From NCBI RefSeq assembly GCF_905220705.1, contig NZ_CAJNAT010000020.1:1-64000 (forward strand): a stretch of 64,000 nucleotides of DNA, in the 5' to 3' direction. The translations under genes and the position numbers were made by a program. The DNA is from Paraburkholderia domus (GTDB taxonomy: Bacteria; Pseudomonadota; Gammaproteobacteria; Burkholderiales; Burkholderiaceae). The notes under the pieces were generated by a model. It saw only the letters and a list, made by a program, of their open reading frames with translations, was not told where the DNA came from and did no database searches. Positions 52,589 through 62,486 of this stretch are shown piece after piece. Every line of letters starts with the position of its first letter. Positions within the stretch are counted from its first letter, which is position 1.

Positions 52589-53666
52589 TTGCTGCAATTC
52601 CAATGCTGCCAGCAGTGCCGTCGAGCGTGGTGCGATAGCCACGCGACTGCATTTCGGCGAGCCTGCTGAGCGTTCTCGACAGATCGTGCGCGCCCTCGAG
52701 TCCACTGAGGGCCGCCTCGATCGGTCGATCAGATGCAATGAACAGCGCGCATTTGCGGTCGTAGAAGATATCGACGAGCCATATGAACCGCTGCAGCGTA
52801 TGCGCTTGGGCAAGCCATTCGGTATGCACCCGGTCGAGAATCAGCCCGTGCCATTGCTCAGCCAGGTCCAGATAATCGAGGTGCGAACGGCTCGCCACGC
52901 ACAGGCTCTCGAAGTCCGCCCATAGCAAGGCCGCGCCCGCAGCGCGGGCAGCGAGCGGCCGGCCTGCCGCGCTGACGGTGGCGGGCTCCAGCGTCTCGCT
53001 GCCTTCATAGCGCACGAAAATTTGCAGGAGCGCGTCGCCGGTTGCGGCGTCGAGCGGTGCAAAAAAATGCGGAAGTGCCGATTCTTCGCCGTCGAAACGG
53101 TAATCGCGTGCGCCGTCGAAGTGAATCACGGTAAAGCAATGTTTGATCTGTTCGATCGTCGGCAGGAAACGCTCGTGGAACTCCGGATCGGACAGCAGGG
53201 CGTCCGGTGCGTAGTTCGAGGTCAGCACGACGCGCGTGCCGAGACCAATCGCGGTATCGAGAAAACGGCCCATCAGGAACGCATCGGCGATATCGTGCAC
53301 GTGAAATTCGTCAAAGCACAGCAGTTCCACGCCGTCGAGCCATTGTCTCGAGACCGACCCCAACCGATCGTCGCCGCGTGGCTCGCTCACCAGACGCCGG
53401 TTCATCTCGCGCAGAAATTCGTGAAAGTGCAGGCGGCGCTTGCGGCAGCTTGCCAGCTCGAACACCGTATCGACCACCAGACTTTTACCGCGGCCGGGCA
53501 GGCCGTGGCAATACACGCCCTGGTGTGCAAGCGCGGAGCCGGAATGCGTGCGTCGGCCGTTAGCGCCGAGCAGCGCGACCAGCGACGCGATGGCTTCGCG
53601 CTGAGTGACATCGGGAACGATGTCACGCGCAGCGAGGGCACTGACGACCAGCGCTTCATCGAGCAT
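52566..53666 (-). CDS. zapE: Cell division protein ZapE (AFG1-like ATPase)
   Basis: This 366-residue P-loop ATPase has VYCHGLPGRGKSLVVDTVFEL (Walker A), HFHEFLREMNRRL, ELLCFDEFHVHDIADAFLMGRF (Walker B) and RVVLTSNYAPDALL (sensor). The order and length match ZapE, which associates with the Z ring and destabilises FtsZ polymers under stress. The ATG at 53666 was chosen for the family-like start; the frame runs 66 codons further upstream without homology. In Burkholderiales zapE usually follows lpdA and the 2-oxoglutarate dehydrogenase genes; this copy does not, so it may be a paralogue. Confidence 0.87.
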   Translation of the reverse strand: MLDEALVVSALAARDIVPDVTQREAIASLVALLGANGRRTHSGSALAHQGVYCHGLPGRGKSLVVDTVFELASCRKRRLHFHEFLREMNRRLVSEPRGDDRLGSVSRQWLDGVELLCFDEFHVHDIADAFLMGRFLDTAIGLGTRVVLTSNYAPDALLSDPEFHERFLPTIEQIKHCFTVIHFDGARDYRFDGEESALPHFFAPLDAATGDALLQIFVRYEGSETLEPATVSAAGRPLAARAAGAALLWADFESLCVASRSHLDYLDLAEQWHGLILDRVHTEWLAQAHTLQRFIWLVDIFYDRKCALFIASDRPIEAALSGLEGAHDLSRTLSRLAEMQSRGYRTTLDGTAGSIGIAATQTVALP

Positions 53667-53878
53667 CGGTTGAAGTCTCCGTCCATGGCGAGAACGTTTC
53701 GTGCAGGACGGCGGCGAGGGCTGAAGTCGTGTCGGTGAGCATGTTGGCGAGGCAAGCGGTTGTGCCGTGAGTTTAACGGTTAAACGCGGAATGACAGCGG
53801 GACACACGCGACATACCCGCCTGGTAACCGAGGAATGACAGACGGGTAGCCCGGACCCACTCAATGGGCCACGAGCAT

Positions 53879-55783
53879 TTAATCCCGTTGCCGGCTCAAT
53901 ACGCGCTGCAATTCCCGTGGGTCGACGGGCTTGGTGAAATGATGATCGAAGCCGGCCTCTTCAGCGGTCTGCTTGTCCTGCTGCTGGCCCCAACCGGTGA
54001 CGGCGATCAGCAGAATCCCGGTGTCGCGATGAGTCTCGCGAATGCGCCGCGCCACTTCATAGCCGTTCAGGCTCGGCAAGCCGATATCGAGAATCACCGC
54101 TTGCGGCGCGAATTCGCCGATCAGTTGCAGCCCTGCGATCCCGTCGCCGGCCGTGCGTACCTCGTGGCCTTCGAGTTCGAGCACCATGGCGAGATTATCG
54201 GCGGCGTCCGTATTGTCGTCGACGATCACGACGCGCAAGCCCGCCGTGCGCGGCACCTCGAACGGCGCGCTATGCGACGGCACCGGGGGCGTTTTCGATA
54301 GCGGCAGGCGGATCACGAACTCGCTGCCGGTGCCCGGACCGCTGCTGAACGCGGCGACGGTGCCGCCATGAAGCTCGGCGAGGCCGCGCACCAACGCGAG
54401 ACCGATGCCGAGCCCGCCTTGCGAGCGATCGAGCGCCGGGGCGAGTTGCGAGAACATTTCGAACACGCTGTCCAGATGCTCGCGCGGAATACCGATGCCG
54501 GAGTCGCGCACGACGATCAGGGCTTCGTCGCCTTCGCGCTCCGCGGCGAGCGAGATGCTGCCACCGGGCGGCGTGTACTTGGCGGCGTTGTTCAGCAGGT
54601 TCAGGATCATCTGCGAGAGGCGCGTGGGATCGGCGTCGAGGAAGAGCGCCTCGCGCGGCAACGTCACGCTCAGATGATGCGCCAACGCCTGCACGGTGGG
54701 CCGCGCCGCTTCCATTGCGGATTGCATCGCGCGCGCGAGTTCGAGCCGCTGCTTGCGCAATTCGAGCTTGCCTTGTGTGATGCGCGACACTTCAAGCAGG
54801 TCGTCGACCAGATGCGTCATGTGTTGCAATTGCCGGTCGAATACGTCGCGGGACCAGATCAATTGCGGGTCGGCGAATTCCTTCAGACGCAGGATTTCGA
54901 GCACATTGCGCATCGGCGCGAGCGGATTGCGCAGCTCATGCGCGAGCGTGGCGAGAAATTCATCCTTGCGTCTGTCGGCCTTTGAGAGTTCCAGATTCAG
55001 ACGCTGCAATTGCTGTTCGGCACGCCTGCGCCCGGTGATGTCGCGGCTCACGCTGACTGCGCCGTAGATGTCGCCACGTGCGTTCGCCAACGGTTTGACC
55101 ACTGTTTCACAGACCCCGCGTGTGCCGTCGCGCCGCACGAAAATCAGTTCGCTGCGCCACGTGCCGTCGGCGGCGAGGGCGGCAAGCGCTTCCCTGCGGA
55201 TGCGTAACGCATCTTCCGGCGGATTGAGCATCGCAATCGGCTTACCGAGAATGTCACGCATGCGATAACCCAGCATGCGCTCGCCACCGGGGTTGAAATC
55301 GGTGATGTTGCCTCTCAGGTCGGTGATGACGATCGCGTCGCTCAGGTGCTCGAAGATCGCAGCCTGGCGCAACAGCACAGTTTGTGCGTCCTTGCGTTCG
55401 GTGATGTCCATGCCGAGGCCATAGATCGTCAGCGGCTCGCCGTGACGGTCGTAGGTGGCGCGGCCGCGGCCTTCCATCCAGCACCAGTCGCCGCTTGCAT
55501 GCCGGAAGCGGAATTCGGCGACGTAGTCGTCACCGCTTGCCACGGCATGGTCGACCGCCTCTTTGAGCGCAATCAGGTCGCCGGGATGAATCAGTTCGAA
55601 AAAGCCGCCGGGCATTTTCGCAAAACGACCCTCGGCGTAGCCCGCGAGCGCTTCCAGTTCGCGGCTCCACCAGAATCTGCCTGACTTCGGCTCGTGCGAC
55701 CACGCACCCATGCGCGCGCCGCGCATGGCGAGACTCAGCACGTCACGGCTTTCCTGCAACTCTTTCTGATGCGTGCTTTGCAT
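53879..55783 (-). CDS. Hybrid sensor histidine kinase (PAS-PAS-HisKA-HATPase-REC)
   Basis: The 634-residue soluble kinase has two PAS domains: the first, residues about 25-135, ends DITERKDAQ; the second, about 140-260, contains DAIVITDLRGNITDFNPGGERMLGY. The phosphoacceptor region is FLATLAHELRNPLAPMRNVL (His near 287). The ATP-binding domain has N-box, LIVVRDSGIGI and GGLGIGLALVRGLAELHGG. A C-terminal receiver ends the protein (VVIVDDNTDAADNL, VILDIGLPSLNGYE). No membrane segment is visible, so the signal is probably cytoplasmic. No partner output regulator is adjacent; the receiver-only protein at 56.4 kb is a candidate. Confidence 0.92.
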   Translation of the reverse strand: MQSTHQKELQESRDVLSLAMRGARMGAWSHEPKSGRFWWSRELEALAGYAEGRFAKMPGGFFELIHPGDLIALKEAVDHAVASGDDYVAEFRFRHASGDWCWMEGRGRATYDRHGEPLTIYGLGMDITERKDAQTVLLRQAAIFEHLSDAIVITDLRGNITDFNPGGERMLGYRMRDILGKPIAMLNPPEDALRIRREALAALAADGTWRSELIFVRRDGTRGVCETVVKPLANARGDIYGAVSVSRDITGRRRAEQQLQRLNLELSKADRRKDEFLATLAHELRNPLAPMRNVLEILRLKEFADPQLIWSRDVFDRQLQHMTHLVDDLLEVSRITQGKLELRKQRLELARAMQSAMEAARPTVQALAHHLSVTLPREALFLDADPTRLSQMILNLLNNAAKYTPPGGSISLAAEREGDEALIVVRDSGIGIPREHLDSVFEMFSQLAPALDRSQGGLGIGLALVRGLAELHGGTVAAFSSGPGTGSEFVIRLPLSKTPPVPSHSAPFEVPRTAGLRVVIVDDNTDAADNLAMVLELEGHEVRTAGDGIAGLQLIGEFAPQAVILDIGLPSLNGYEVARRIRETHRDTGILLIAVTGWGQQQDKQTAEEAGFDHHFTKPVDPRELQRVLSRQRD

Positions 55784-56420
55784 CGTCTTACAGACTGATG
55801 GTCCGCTTGCCGCGAGCCGGGTTATGTATGTTGTTGCGCTTGCTGGTGCTCATCGTCGAGTCCTGTGGCCTGCCGGAATAAGCGGCGAATAGGCGAGGCG
55901 CGGAATAAATGGGCATGGTACCGCAGTCTGAAGAATTTCATCGACGACGGTGCGGGATAACCCGCAGGCAGGATTCCTTAACGCGATGCCGGTTTCCCGA
56001 CAGATTGCGGGTTTTCCTTCAACTGAAGTTTGGGTGTTTTCCCCAACTCGCCACGACTATATTCGTTCGTATACAACGGGCTGATGATGTCGAGGTCAAC
56101 GCGAAGTGATGCGCAATGCACGCGGCAAGGGCGACATGCACGACGGAAGTGCGTTTCATCCGTACTTCAGCGCAACATCCCGTGCTTGCGCACGGTATAT
56201 CGGGACGCGTCAAGACAGCGTAAATCAGGAAGCGGCAGTCCGCCGAGTGAGCTATGGTGATGAGGTAACGCGTATGGGGCGGCGCATCGGGCGCAGCGTG
56301 ACGCAAACCGAAGCGAATGCCTGGCGAGCAATGAGCGCTCGCTGCGCGACGGGAGCGAATCTTGCGAGCAAGTTTTTCGATGCCCCAAAATACCACTAAG
56401 AAGAGACCAGGGAGAATAGG
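55784..56420. other. Gap of about 640 bases
   Basis: The region between the two signalling genes is not clearly coding. A plus-strand frame at 56106-56399 has no recognisable features. GGGATAACCCGC-type short dyads occur near 55950. It contains the upstream regions of both divergent genes. Confidence 0.4.
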
Positions 56421-56879
56421 GTGACGTTCGACAACAGCATGGACGAGAGCGATGACGTCGTGGTCTGGCGGTCTATTCAGTATGCGATGGCATCAAACCG
56501 TCGCGTGCTCGTGGTCGACGATTACCTGGAAGCAGCCGAAGCTTTGCAGATGCTCCTGAATGCCGATGGCTTCGAGTGCCGCGCGCTGGAAGATCCGTTC
56601 GCCGTGTGCGGCGTGGCCCGTGAGTGGCAGCCGTTCGCCGTTGTGCTCGACATCAAGATGCCTGGGCTCGATGGCCTTGAACTGGCTCGTCGTCTGCGGG
56701 CTGACACGTTGACTTCGGACATGCTGCTCGTCGCCTGCACGGCTTTTGCGTCGCGCGAAGACCGGGCGCGTGCCAAGGCCGCTGGATTCGACGCGCATTG
56801 CGCCAAACCTTTGACGCCCGAGCGCCTTCTGCGTTTGCTCGAGTCGGCCGCCGCGCTGCACGCTGTCGGGCCGCCGTAA
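56421..56879 (+). CDS. Single-domain response regulator
   Basis: This 152-residue protein is a lone receiver domain: RVLVVDDYLEAAEALQMLL (acidic pocket), AVVLDIKMPGLDGLELARRL (phosphoacceptor Asp), LVACTAFASREDRARAKAAGFDAHCAKPL (Thr and Lys switch residues). The start is a GTG at 56421 after GGGAGAATAGG. Without an output domain it would work as a phosphotransfer or protein-binding regulator. It is divergent from one hybrid kinase and upstream of the glgX group, so kinase partners are close. Confidence 0.88.
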   Translation: MTFDNSMDESDDVVVWRSIQYAMASNRRVLVVDDYLEAAEALQMLLNADGFECRALEDPFAVCGVAREWQPFAVVLDIKMPGLDGLELARRLRADTLTSDMLLVACTAFASREDRARAKAAGFDAHCAKPLTPERLLRLLESAAALHAVGPP

Positions 56880-57255
56880 AGGCGGCGTGCTGGTTGAAAA
56901 GCTCGAGCCGCTCAAAAAACGATGCTTAACGAAGCGTTCCCGCAGTTGTAGTCAGTCGAGACAAGCGATCGGATGCGCACAGGTCACAACGGCGCGCCCT
57001 TAAGCAAAAACCCTTAAAACAGGGCACATCATCCGCGTCGTATGGATTGCCACGACACGCGTCATACGCGAGGCATGAATCCGCTGCGATGTCCTTTCCG
57101 GTTATCCGGTTCAGCAAACGCTCCCTTGACCCGCATCATTCATGTCCACGGCGAACGCATCGCGCGCAACGCCCGGGTCCGGTTTTTGCTGAACCGGCAA
57201 GCTTGCGCGCTTGAAACACGCGCGCAAGCGTCCTCAGTCTCCACAGGAATCCCCT
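56880..57255. other. Gap before glgX
   Basis: About 375 bases without a recognised gene. Upstream of glgX an ACAGGA ribosome site precedes the ATG. No hairpin terminator was found after the response regulator. Confidence 0.4.
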
Positions 57256-59472
57256 ATGTCATCCCAGGCCAGCTATTCCACGCGCATCTCGGAAGGCACG
57301 CCTTTCCCGCTCGGTGCGACGTGGAACGGAATCGGCGTCAACTTCGCGCTGTTCTCAGCGCATGCAACCAGGGTCGAACTATGTCTGTTCGATGACACCG
57401 GCGCGACGGAAATCGAACGCATCGAGTTGCCGGAGTACACCGACGAAGTCTGGCACGTGTTCGTGCCAAATCTCAAACCGGGTGCGGTGTACGGCTATCG
57501 GGTCCACGGCCCCTATGAACCGGAAAACGGACATCGCTTCAATCCGAACAAGCTCCTGCTCGATCCCTACGCGAAAGCGCATATCGGTGAGCTCAAATGG
57601 GCGCCGGAAATCTTCGGCTATACGCTCGATTCGGAAGAAGGCGACCTGTCATTCGACGAGCGCGACAGCGCGCCCTTCGTGCCGAAGTGCAAGGTGGTCG
57701 ACGCCAACTTTTCGTGGAGTCATCCAGAACGCAATGCGCTACCCTGGGAGCGCGTGATTTTCTATGAAGCGCATGTGCGCGGATTTACCAAACGTCATCC
57801 CGATGTACCGGAGAATCTGCGTGGCACCTTCGCGGGGCTCGGCCAGCAAGCCGTGCTCGATTACATCAAGGACCTCGGCGTCACGTCAGTCGAACTCATG
57901 CCGATTCAGACCTTCGTCAACGACAGCTATCTGCTCGACAAAGGTCTCACTAACTACTGGGGCTACAACACGATCGGCTTCTTTGCGGCCGATCCGCGCT
58001 TCTTCGCGTCGTCGACCGATCCAGTCGGCGAATTCAAGGAAATGGTGGACCGCTTTCATAACGCCAATCTCGAAGTCATTCTCGACGTGGTCTACAACCA
58101 CACCGCCGAAGGCAACGAGCGCGGTCCGACGATTTCCTTCAAAGGCATCGACAACGCGTCCTACTATCGCCTGATGCCCGACGAGCCGCGCTATTACATC
58201 AACGATACCGGTACCGGAAACACGCTCAATCTGTCCCATCCGCGCGTGCTGCAGATGGTGACCGACAGCCTGCGTTACTGGGTGACGGAGATGAAAGTCG
58301 ACGGTTTCCGTTTTGACCTCGCGACGATTCTCGGCCGCGAAACGCACGGTTTCGACGAAGGCGGCGGGTTCCTCGACAGTTGCCGGCAAGACCCGGTGCT
58401 CTCGAGCGTGCGGCTGGTTGCCGAGCCATGGGACTGCGGTCCCGGCGGCTATCAGGTGGGCGGCTTTCCGCCCGGTTGGGCCGAATGGAACGACCGCTTT
58501 CGCGATACCGTGCGCGAATACTGGAAAGGCGACGAAGGCAAGGTCGGCGATCTCGCCAAACGGCTGACCGGTTCGGGCGACAAATTCAATCATCGTGGGC
58601 GGCGTCCATGGGCGAGCGTCAACTTCGTCAGTGCGCACGACGGTTTCACGCTCAACGATCTGGTCTCGTACAACGACAAGCACAACGAGGCCAACGGCGA
58701 AGACAACAAGGACGGCCACTCGGACAACAAGTCATGGAACATGGACGTGGAAGGCCCGACCGACGATCCGGATATCCGGCAGCAACGCGAGCGCCAGAAA
58801 CGCAATCTGCTGGCTACGCTGCTGCTCTCGCAAGGCACGCCGATGATTCTCGCAGGCGACGAATTCGGCCGCACGCAGCAGGGCAATAACAATGCGTATT
58901 GCCAGGACAACGAAATCGGCTGGGTCGATTGGGCGGGTGTCGACGATGACGGGCGCGCGCTAACCGAGTTCGTCAAGAATCTCACTACGCTGCGACATCG
59001 TCTGCCGGTACTGCGTCGTGGGCGCTTTCTTACCGGCGAGTACAACGAGGCGCTCGACGTAACCGACGCACGTTGGCTCTCGCCGGACGGCACCGATCTT
59101 TCGCAGGAGCAGTGGGACGATCCGTCGATGCGCTGCTTCGGCCTTGTGATCGACGGACGTGCTCAGGCGAGCGGCATTCGACGCCCCGCGTCCGACGCGA
59201 CTTTGCTGCTGGTGCTGAATGCTCATCACGACGTGGTCAATTTCACGCTGCCTGACATTCCTGAAGGCGACCAGTGGATTTGCCTGCTGGATACGAACAT
59301 GCCGGTGCGTGCCGAATTGCCTCAATTCAGCGCTGGCGACGCGTTTCAGGTGACTGGCCGTTCGTTTCTGCTGTTCGCACTCGAAGCGCCGAGCCACGCG
59401 ACACAACGCGTGTTTGATCGCCTGGAGGAAGAACTTACTTCTGACGAAAGCGAACACCCTGCGGCAACGTGA
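57256..59472 (+). CDS. glgX: Glycogen debranching enzyme GlgX
   Basis: The 738-residue enzyme has an N-terminal CBM48 domain (PFPLGATWNGIGVNFALFSAHA, VYGYRVHGPYEPENGHRFNPNK) and a GH13 catalytic barrel. Barrel motifs include LDVVYNHTAEGNE, VDGFRFDLATILGRE (nucleophile Asp), LVAEPWDCGPGGYQVG (acid Glu) and FVSAHDGFTLNDLV (third Asp). It hydrolyses alpha-1,6 branches of glycogen limit dextrins. In Burkholderiales glgX can sit with treZ, treY and glgB; here it stands alone with a DUF2934 gene behind it. Confidence 0.93.
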   Translation: MSSQASYSTRISEGTPFPLGATWNGIGVNFALFSAHATRVELCLFDDTGATEIERIELPEYTDEVWHVFVPNLKPGAVYGYRVHGPYEPENGHRFNPNKLLLDPYAKAHIGELKWAPEIFGYTLDSEEGDLSFDERDSAPFVPKCKVVDANFSWSHPERNALPWERVIFYEAHVRGFTKRHPDVPENLRGTFAGLGQQAVLDYIKDLGVTSVELMPIQTFVNDSYLLDKGLTNYWGYNTIGFFAADPRFFASSTDPVGEFKEMVDRFHNANLEVILDVVYNHTAEGNERGPTISFKGIDNASYYRLMPDEPRYYINDTGTGNTLNLSHPRVLQMVTDSLRYWVTEMKVDGFRFDLATILGRETHGFDEGGGFLDSCRQDPVLSSVRLVAEPWDCGPGGYQVGGFPPGWAEWNDRFRDTVREYWKGDEGKVGDLAKRLTGSGDKFNHRGRRPWASVNFVSAHDGFTLNDLVSYNDKHNEANGEDNKDGHSDNKSWNMDVEGPTDDPDIRQQRERQKRNLLATLLLSQGTPMILAGDEFGRTQQGNNNAYCQDNEIGWVDWAGVDDDGRALTEFVKNLTTLRHRLPVLRRGRFLTGEYNEALDVTDARWLSPDGTDLSQEQWDDPSMRCFGLVIDGRAQASGIRRPASDATLLLVLNAHHDVVNFTLPDIPEGDQWICLLDTNMPVRAELPQFSAGDAFQVTGRSFLLFALEAPSHATQRVFDRLEEELTSDESEHPAAT

Positions 59473-59617
59473 CGAGGTGAGGTGGGGGCCCGGCGCTGGC
59501 GCTAGCCGTCAGGTATAGCGCTTGCTCGATTCCAGATAGCAGCGCACCCGTCACTTTTCCTCGACGGGTACGCGGCGCAGGTATCGGTCTTCATCAGGTC
59601 CAACTTAGGGTGATCAA

Positions 59618-59797
59618 ATGGAACAGGAATACATGTCTCGAGAAGAACAGATTCGCACACGCGCTTACTACCTTTGGGAGCAGGCGAGCGATCCGAAGGG
59701 TACGCCTGATGAGTATTGGGAACAGGCGCGCGATGAGATCGAGAAGGAGGCGCCGCCGATAGAAAGCGGCCCGGTCGCTGACGCGCCGAAGAAGTGA
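59618..59797 (+). CDS. DUF2934 small protein
   Basis: The 59-residue frame EQEYMSREEQIRTRAYYLWE continues with QASDPKGTPDEYWEQARDEI. The (R)AYxLWEQxGxPxGxxxEYWxxAxxEI pattern defines DUF2934, small proteins of unknown function often found near glycogen or trehalose metabolism genes, as here behind glgX. The ATG at 59618 gives the expected N-terminus. Confidence 0.8.
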   Translation: MEQEYMSREEQIRTRAYYLWEQASDPKGTPDEYWEQARDEIEKEAPPIESGPVADAPKK

Positions 59798-60177
59798 CGA
59801 TGCGCCGGCGCACCGGCCGGCGTAGAAGCAGCATCGAACCAGAACAAGGAGGGTTCAGCAGCGAGTTGCATCGTCGACGCGCATAAGGCATGAAGGCCGC
59901 GCGCACGTCGACGTGCGCGGCTCGCCTGACCTGTCTCACCCGGCGAATCGCAATGCACCTTCGCCGCGCTGCAACACGCCGTGAAAGGCATATCGGTGGC
60001 CGTTCCCGCCTCAGCAATCTGTGTGCCCGAATATAGACGGCGACAAGCGTGCCGTCTTCGTCGCCCGGCGCCCTATGGAGAACAGCGGAAGTGCGGTAAA
60101 TTCCGGAAAGCGGAAATAGCGCGCGAACGGCGTGAGGCGCGTTGCGCGCTGCCACCCCCGACCTGTACTCAACTTTC
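59798..60177. other. Gap before the membrane hybrid kinase
   Basis: No gene recognised in about 380 bases. The frames present are antisense or lack features. Confidence 0.4.
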
Positions 60178-62346
60178 ATGGAGATCGTGACCGTGCAACG
60201 TGCGGAGCGTGTCGCAGTCGATTTCCCGATGCCGTCGCGTAATTTCGCTGCGACGCGGCGCATGCTTCTGATCGTGCTCGCCGTGTCGATTGTATTTCCG
60301 CTGGCCTGCCTCGCGGGTTATGGGTATTTCGATTACCAGCGCCGGATTGCCGATTCGAACGACATGATCGACCGTCTCGCGCGCGTGACCGAGGAACAGG
60401 CCGTCAAGGTGCTTGACCTCAACCAGCAGATGGCCTCGCGCATCGTCGACCTGCTCGGTAATGATGACGATGCGCAGATTCGCGCGCAGGAAGCCGGATT
60501 GCACGACCGTTTGCAGCAAATCGGCGGTGACTTCCCGCAGGTCGCGTCGATTTACCTGCTCGGTGCAAATGGGAACTTGCTGGTGTCGAGCCGCGCTTAT
60601 CCGGCGCCCGCCATGTCGACCAGTCAACGCGACGACTTCAATGCCGCCAAGGCGATGCGGCCGCAAGCGTTTTTTTCACTGCCCATGTTCGGGCCTTTGT
60701 CGCGAACCAATGTATTCAACACCGCGACTGGCCGCTCGGGCGAGAATGGGCAATTCCTCGGTGTAGTGTCCGTCGCGTTGCGCACCGAGTACTTTTCGCG
60801 CTTCTACCGTGAGCTGACGAATGGCGATACGTCGGTCTCGTTGGGGCTGTACCGCCAGGACGGCAGTCTGCTGGTGCGTTATCCGGCGTGGCCGGCGGGC
60901 TCGAAGCCCACCCAGCAGAGCGCATTCACCGCGGCATTGCGCGACAAACAGCTGTTCGGTCACATCCGTCTGAATTCCACGGTCGACGGCGTCGAGCGGC
61001 TGCTGGCGTTTCGCCGGGTCGGCGACTATCCGCTCTATGTCATGAGCGCCTATGCAACCGCGGCAATCGGCAACGCGTGGCGCCAGCACTTCATGGCGAT
61101 CGCGGCAATCACGGCCGTGCCTTGCGTCGCGATCTGGCTGCTGGTTTTTTTCTCGTTGCGCCAGCTCGCCGGCGAGCGCCGTGCCTGGGAGCGCTGGCAG
61201 GGCGAAGTGGCCATGCGTCTTTCCGCGGAGGCGTCGAGCCGGCAACTACAGCGCATGGGCGCGCTCGGCAATCTCGTCGCCAATGTCGCGCACGACTTCA
61301 ACAATCTGCTGATGGTGGTGTCGGCCAATACCGAACTTGCGCGTTTGAAGCGCTATAACAACCTGGAAAAAGAAGTGCAAGCCGTTGAGCGCGCCACCGC
61401 TACCGCGGAATCGCTGACGCGGCAGCTCCTGAGCGTGGCGAAGAAGCAGCCGCTCAGGCAGGAAACGGTCAACCTCGCCACATGGCTGCGGGACGCCGCA
61501 CCGCTCATCGACGCGGCGCTCGGTGACAACGTCGAAATGGCCTTGAACATGGTCGATAACGTCTGGCAGGTGCTGGCCGATCCGACCGACCTCGAATTCG
61601 CGATCATGAATCTGGCGGTCAACGCGCGCGATGCGATGCCGCGCGGCGGCCGCTTCGTGATCCGTTGCCAGAATAACCGTCTGGTGGGCAGCGACACCTT
61701 GCTGCCCGACGGCGAATATGTGCTGATTGCCTGCTCCGACGACGGCGAGGGCATGCCCGAAACCGTCGCCCGTCGCGCGTTCGAACCGCTGTTCACCACC
61801 AAGCTGCGCGGCTCGGGCACCGGCCTCGGCCTGGCCCAGGTTCTCGCCGTGTGCGAACAGGCAGGCGGCGCGGCCAGGATCGACAGCGTGCCAGGCAGCG
61901 GCACGACGGTCAGACTTTATTTGCCACGCTATCGCGAACGGCAGAAGGCGTTGGTGCCGGACGTAGAGACGGCCCAACAGCCGGCGCTTGCTTCAAAGGG
62001 CGTTGTGCTGCTGGTGGAAGACAACGAAGACGTGGCGGCGGGCGTAGCCGCCGTGCTGGAAACCTTCGGCTGCGAAGTGCGGCACGAGCCGACCGCCGAC
62101 CAGGCACTTGACCTGCTCACCGGCGGCGCGAAGTTCGAACTCGTGCTGTCCGACATCCAGATGCCGGGCAAACTCAACGGCATCGATCTCGCGGAGAAAG
62201 TACGCAGCGTGTGGCCCGCACAGAAGATCGCGCTGATGACCGGCTACGCTGACGAACTCGAACGGGCGCGCCGGCTCGGCGTAGCGATACTCGCCAAACC
62301 CTTCAATATCGACGAGCTGCACGCACTGGTGGCTTGCGGACCGTAA
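60178..62346 (+). CDS. Membrane hybrid sensor histidine kinase with periplasmic Cache-like domain
   Basis: The 722-residue protein has a first membrane helix (MLLIVLAVSIVFPLACLAGYGYF, near residue 35). A periplasmic sensor of the double-Cache type follows (about 60-295, VASIYLLGANGNLLVSSRAYP), then a second helix (IAAITAVPCVAIWLLVFFSL). The phosphoacceptor segment is LVANVAHDFNNLLMVVSANTEL, an HDFNN-type His as in NtrB/RsbU-like kinases. ATP-binding N, G1 and G2 boxes lie at LAVNARDAMPRGG and GSGTGLGLAQVLAVCEQAGG. A receiver (VVLLVEDNEDVAAGVAAVL, LVLSDIQMPGKLNGIDL) ends it. It precedes the CheB-CheR gene by 140 bases. Its ligand is unknown. Confidence 0.9.
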   Translation: MEIVTVQRAERVAVDFPMPSRNFAATRRMLLIVLAVSIVFPLACLAGYGYFDYQRRIADSNDMIDRLARVTEEQAVKVLDLNQQMASRIVDLLGNDDDAQIRAQEAGLHDRLQQIGGDFPQVASIYLLGANGNLLVSSRAYPAPAMSTSQRDDFNAAKAMRPQAFFSLPMFGPLSRTNVFNTATGRSGENGQFLGVVSVALRTEYFSRFYRELTNGDTSVSLGLYRQDGSLLVRYPAWPAGSKPTQQSAFTAALRDKQLFGHIRLNSTVDGVERLLAFRRVGDYPLYVMSAYATAAIGNAWRQHFMAIAAITAVPCVAIWLLVFFSLRQLAGERRAWERWQGEVAMRLSAEASSRQLQRMGALGNLVANVAHDFNNLLMVVSANTELARLKRYNNLEKEVQAVERATATAESLTRQLLSVAKKQPLRQETVNLATWLRDAAPLIDAALGDNVEMALNMVDNVWQVLADPTDLEFAIMNLAVNARDAMPRGGRFVIRCQNNRLVGSDTLLPDGEYVLIACSDDGEGMPETVARRAFEPLFTTKLRGSGTGLGLAQVLAVCEQAGGAARIDSVPGSGTTVRLYLPRYRERQKALVPDVETAQQPALASKGVVLLVEDNEDVAAGVAAVLETFGCEVRHEPTADQALDLLTGGAKFELVLSDIQMPGKLNGIDLAEKVRSVWPAQKIALMTGYADELERARRLGVAILAKPFNIDELHALVACGP

Positions 62347-62486
62347 AGCGGGCCCGGAGCTTGCTGGCAACCGGATGCAGGACTTTGCAATGCGGCGCAA
62401 CACACGCGACAATGCGAGCGGAAGCAGCGAGGGCCTTATCGCCATAAAGAGGCGAGGCCGCTGAGACGCAGGGGAGCGCACAAGGG

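Noticed and set aside
56106..56399. Possible 97-codon gene before the response regulator
   Set aside because: No ribosome site, no family features and a composition like the surrounding non-coding DNA.
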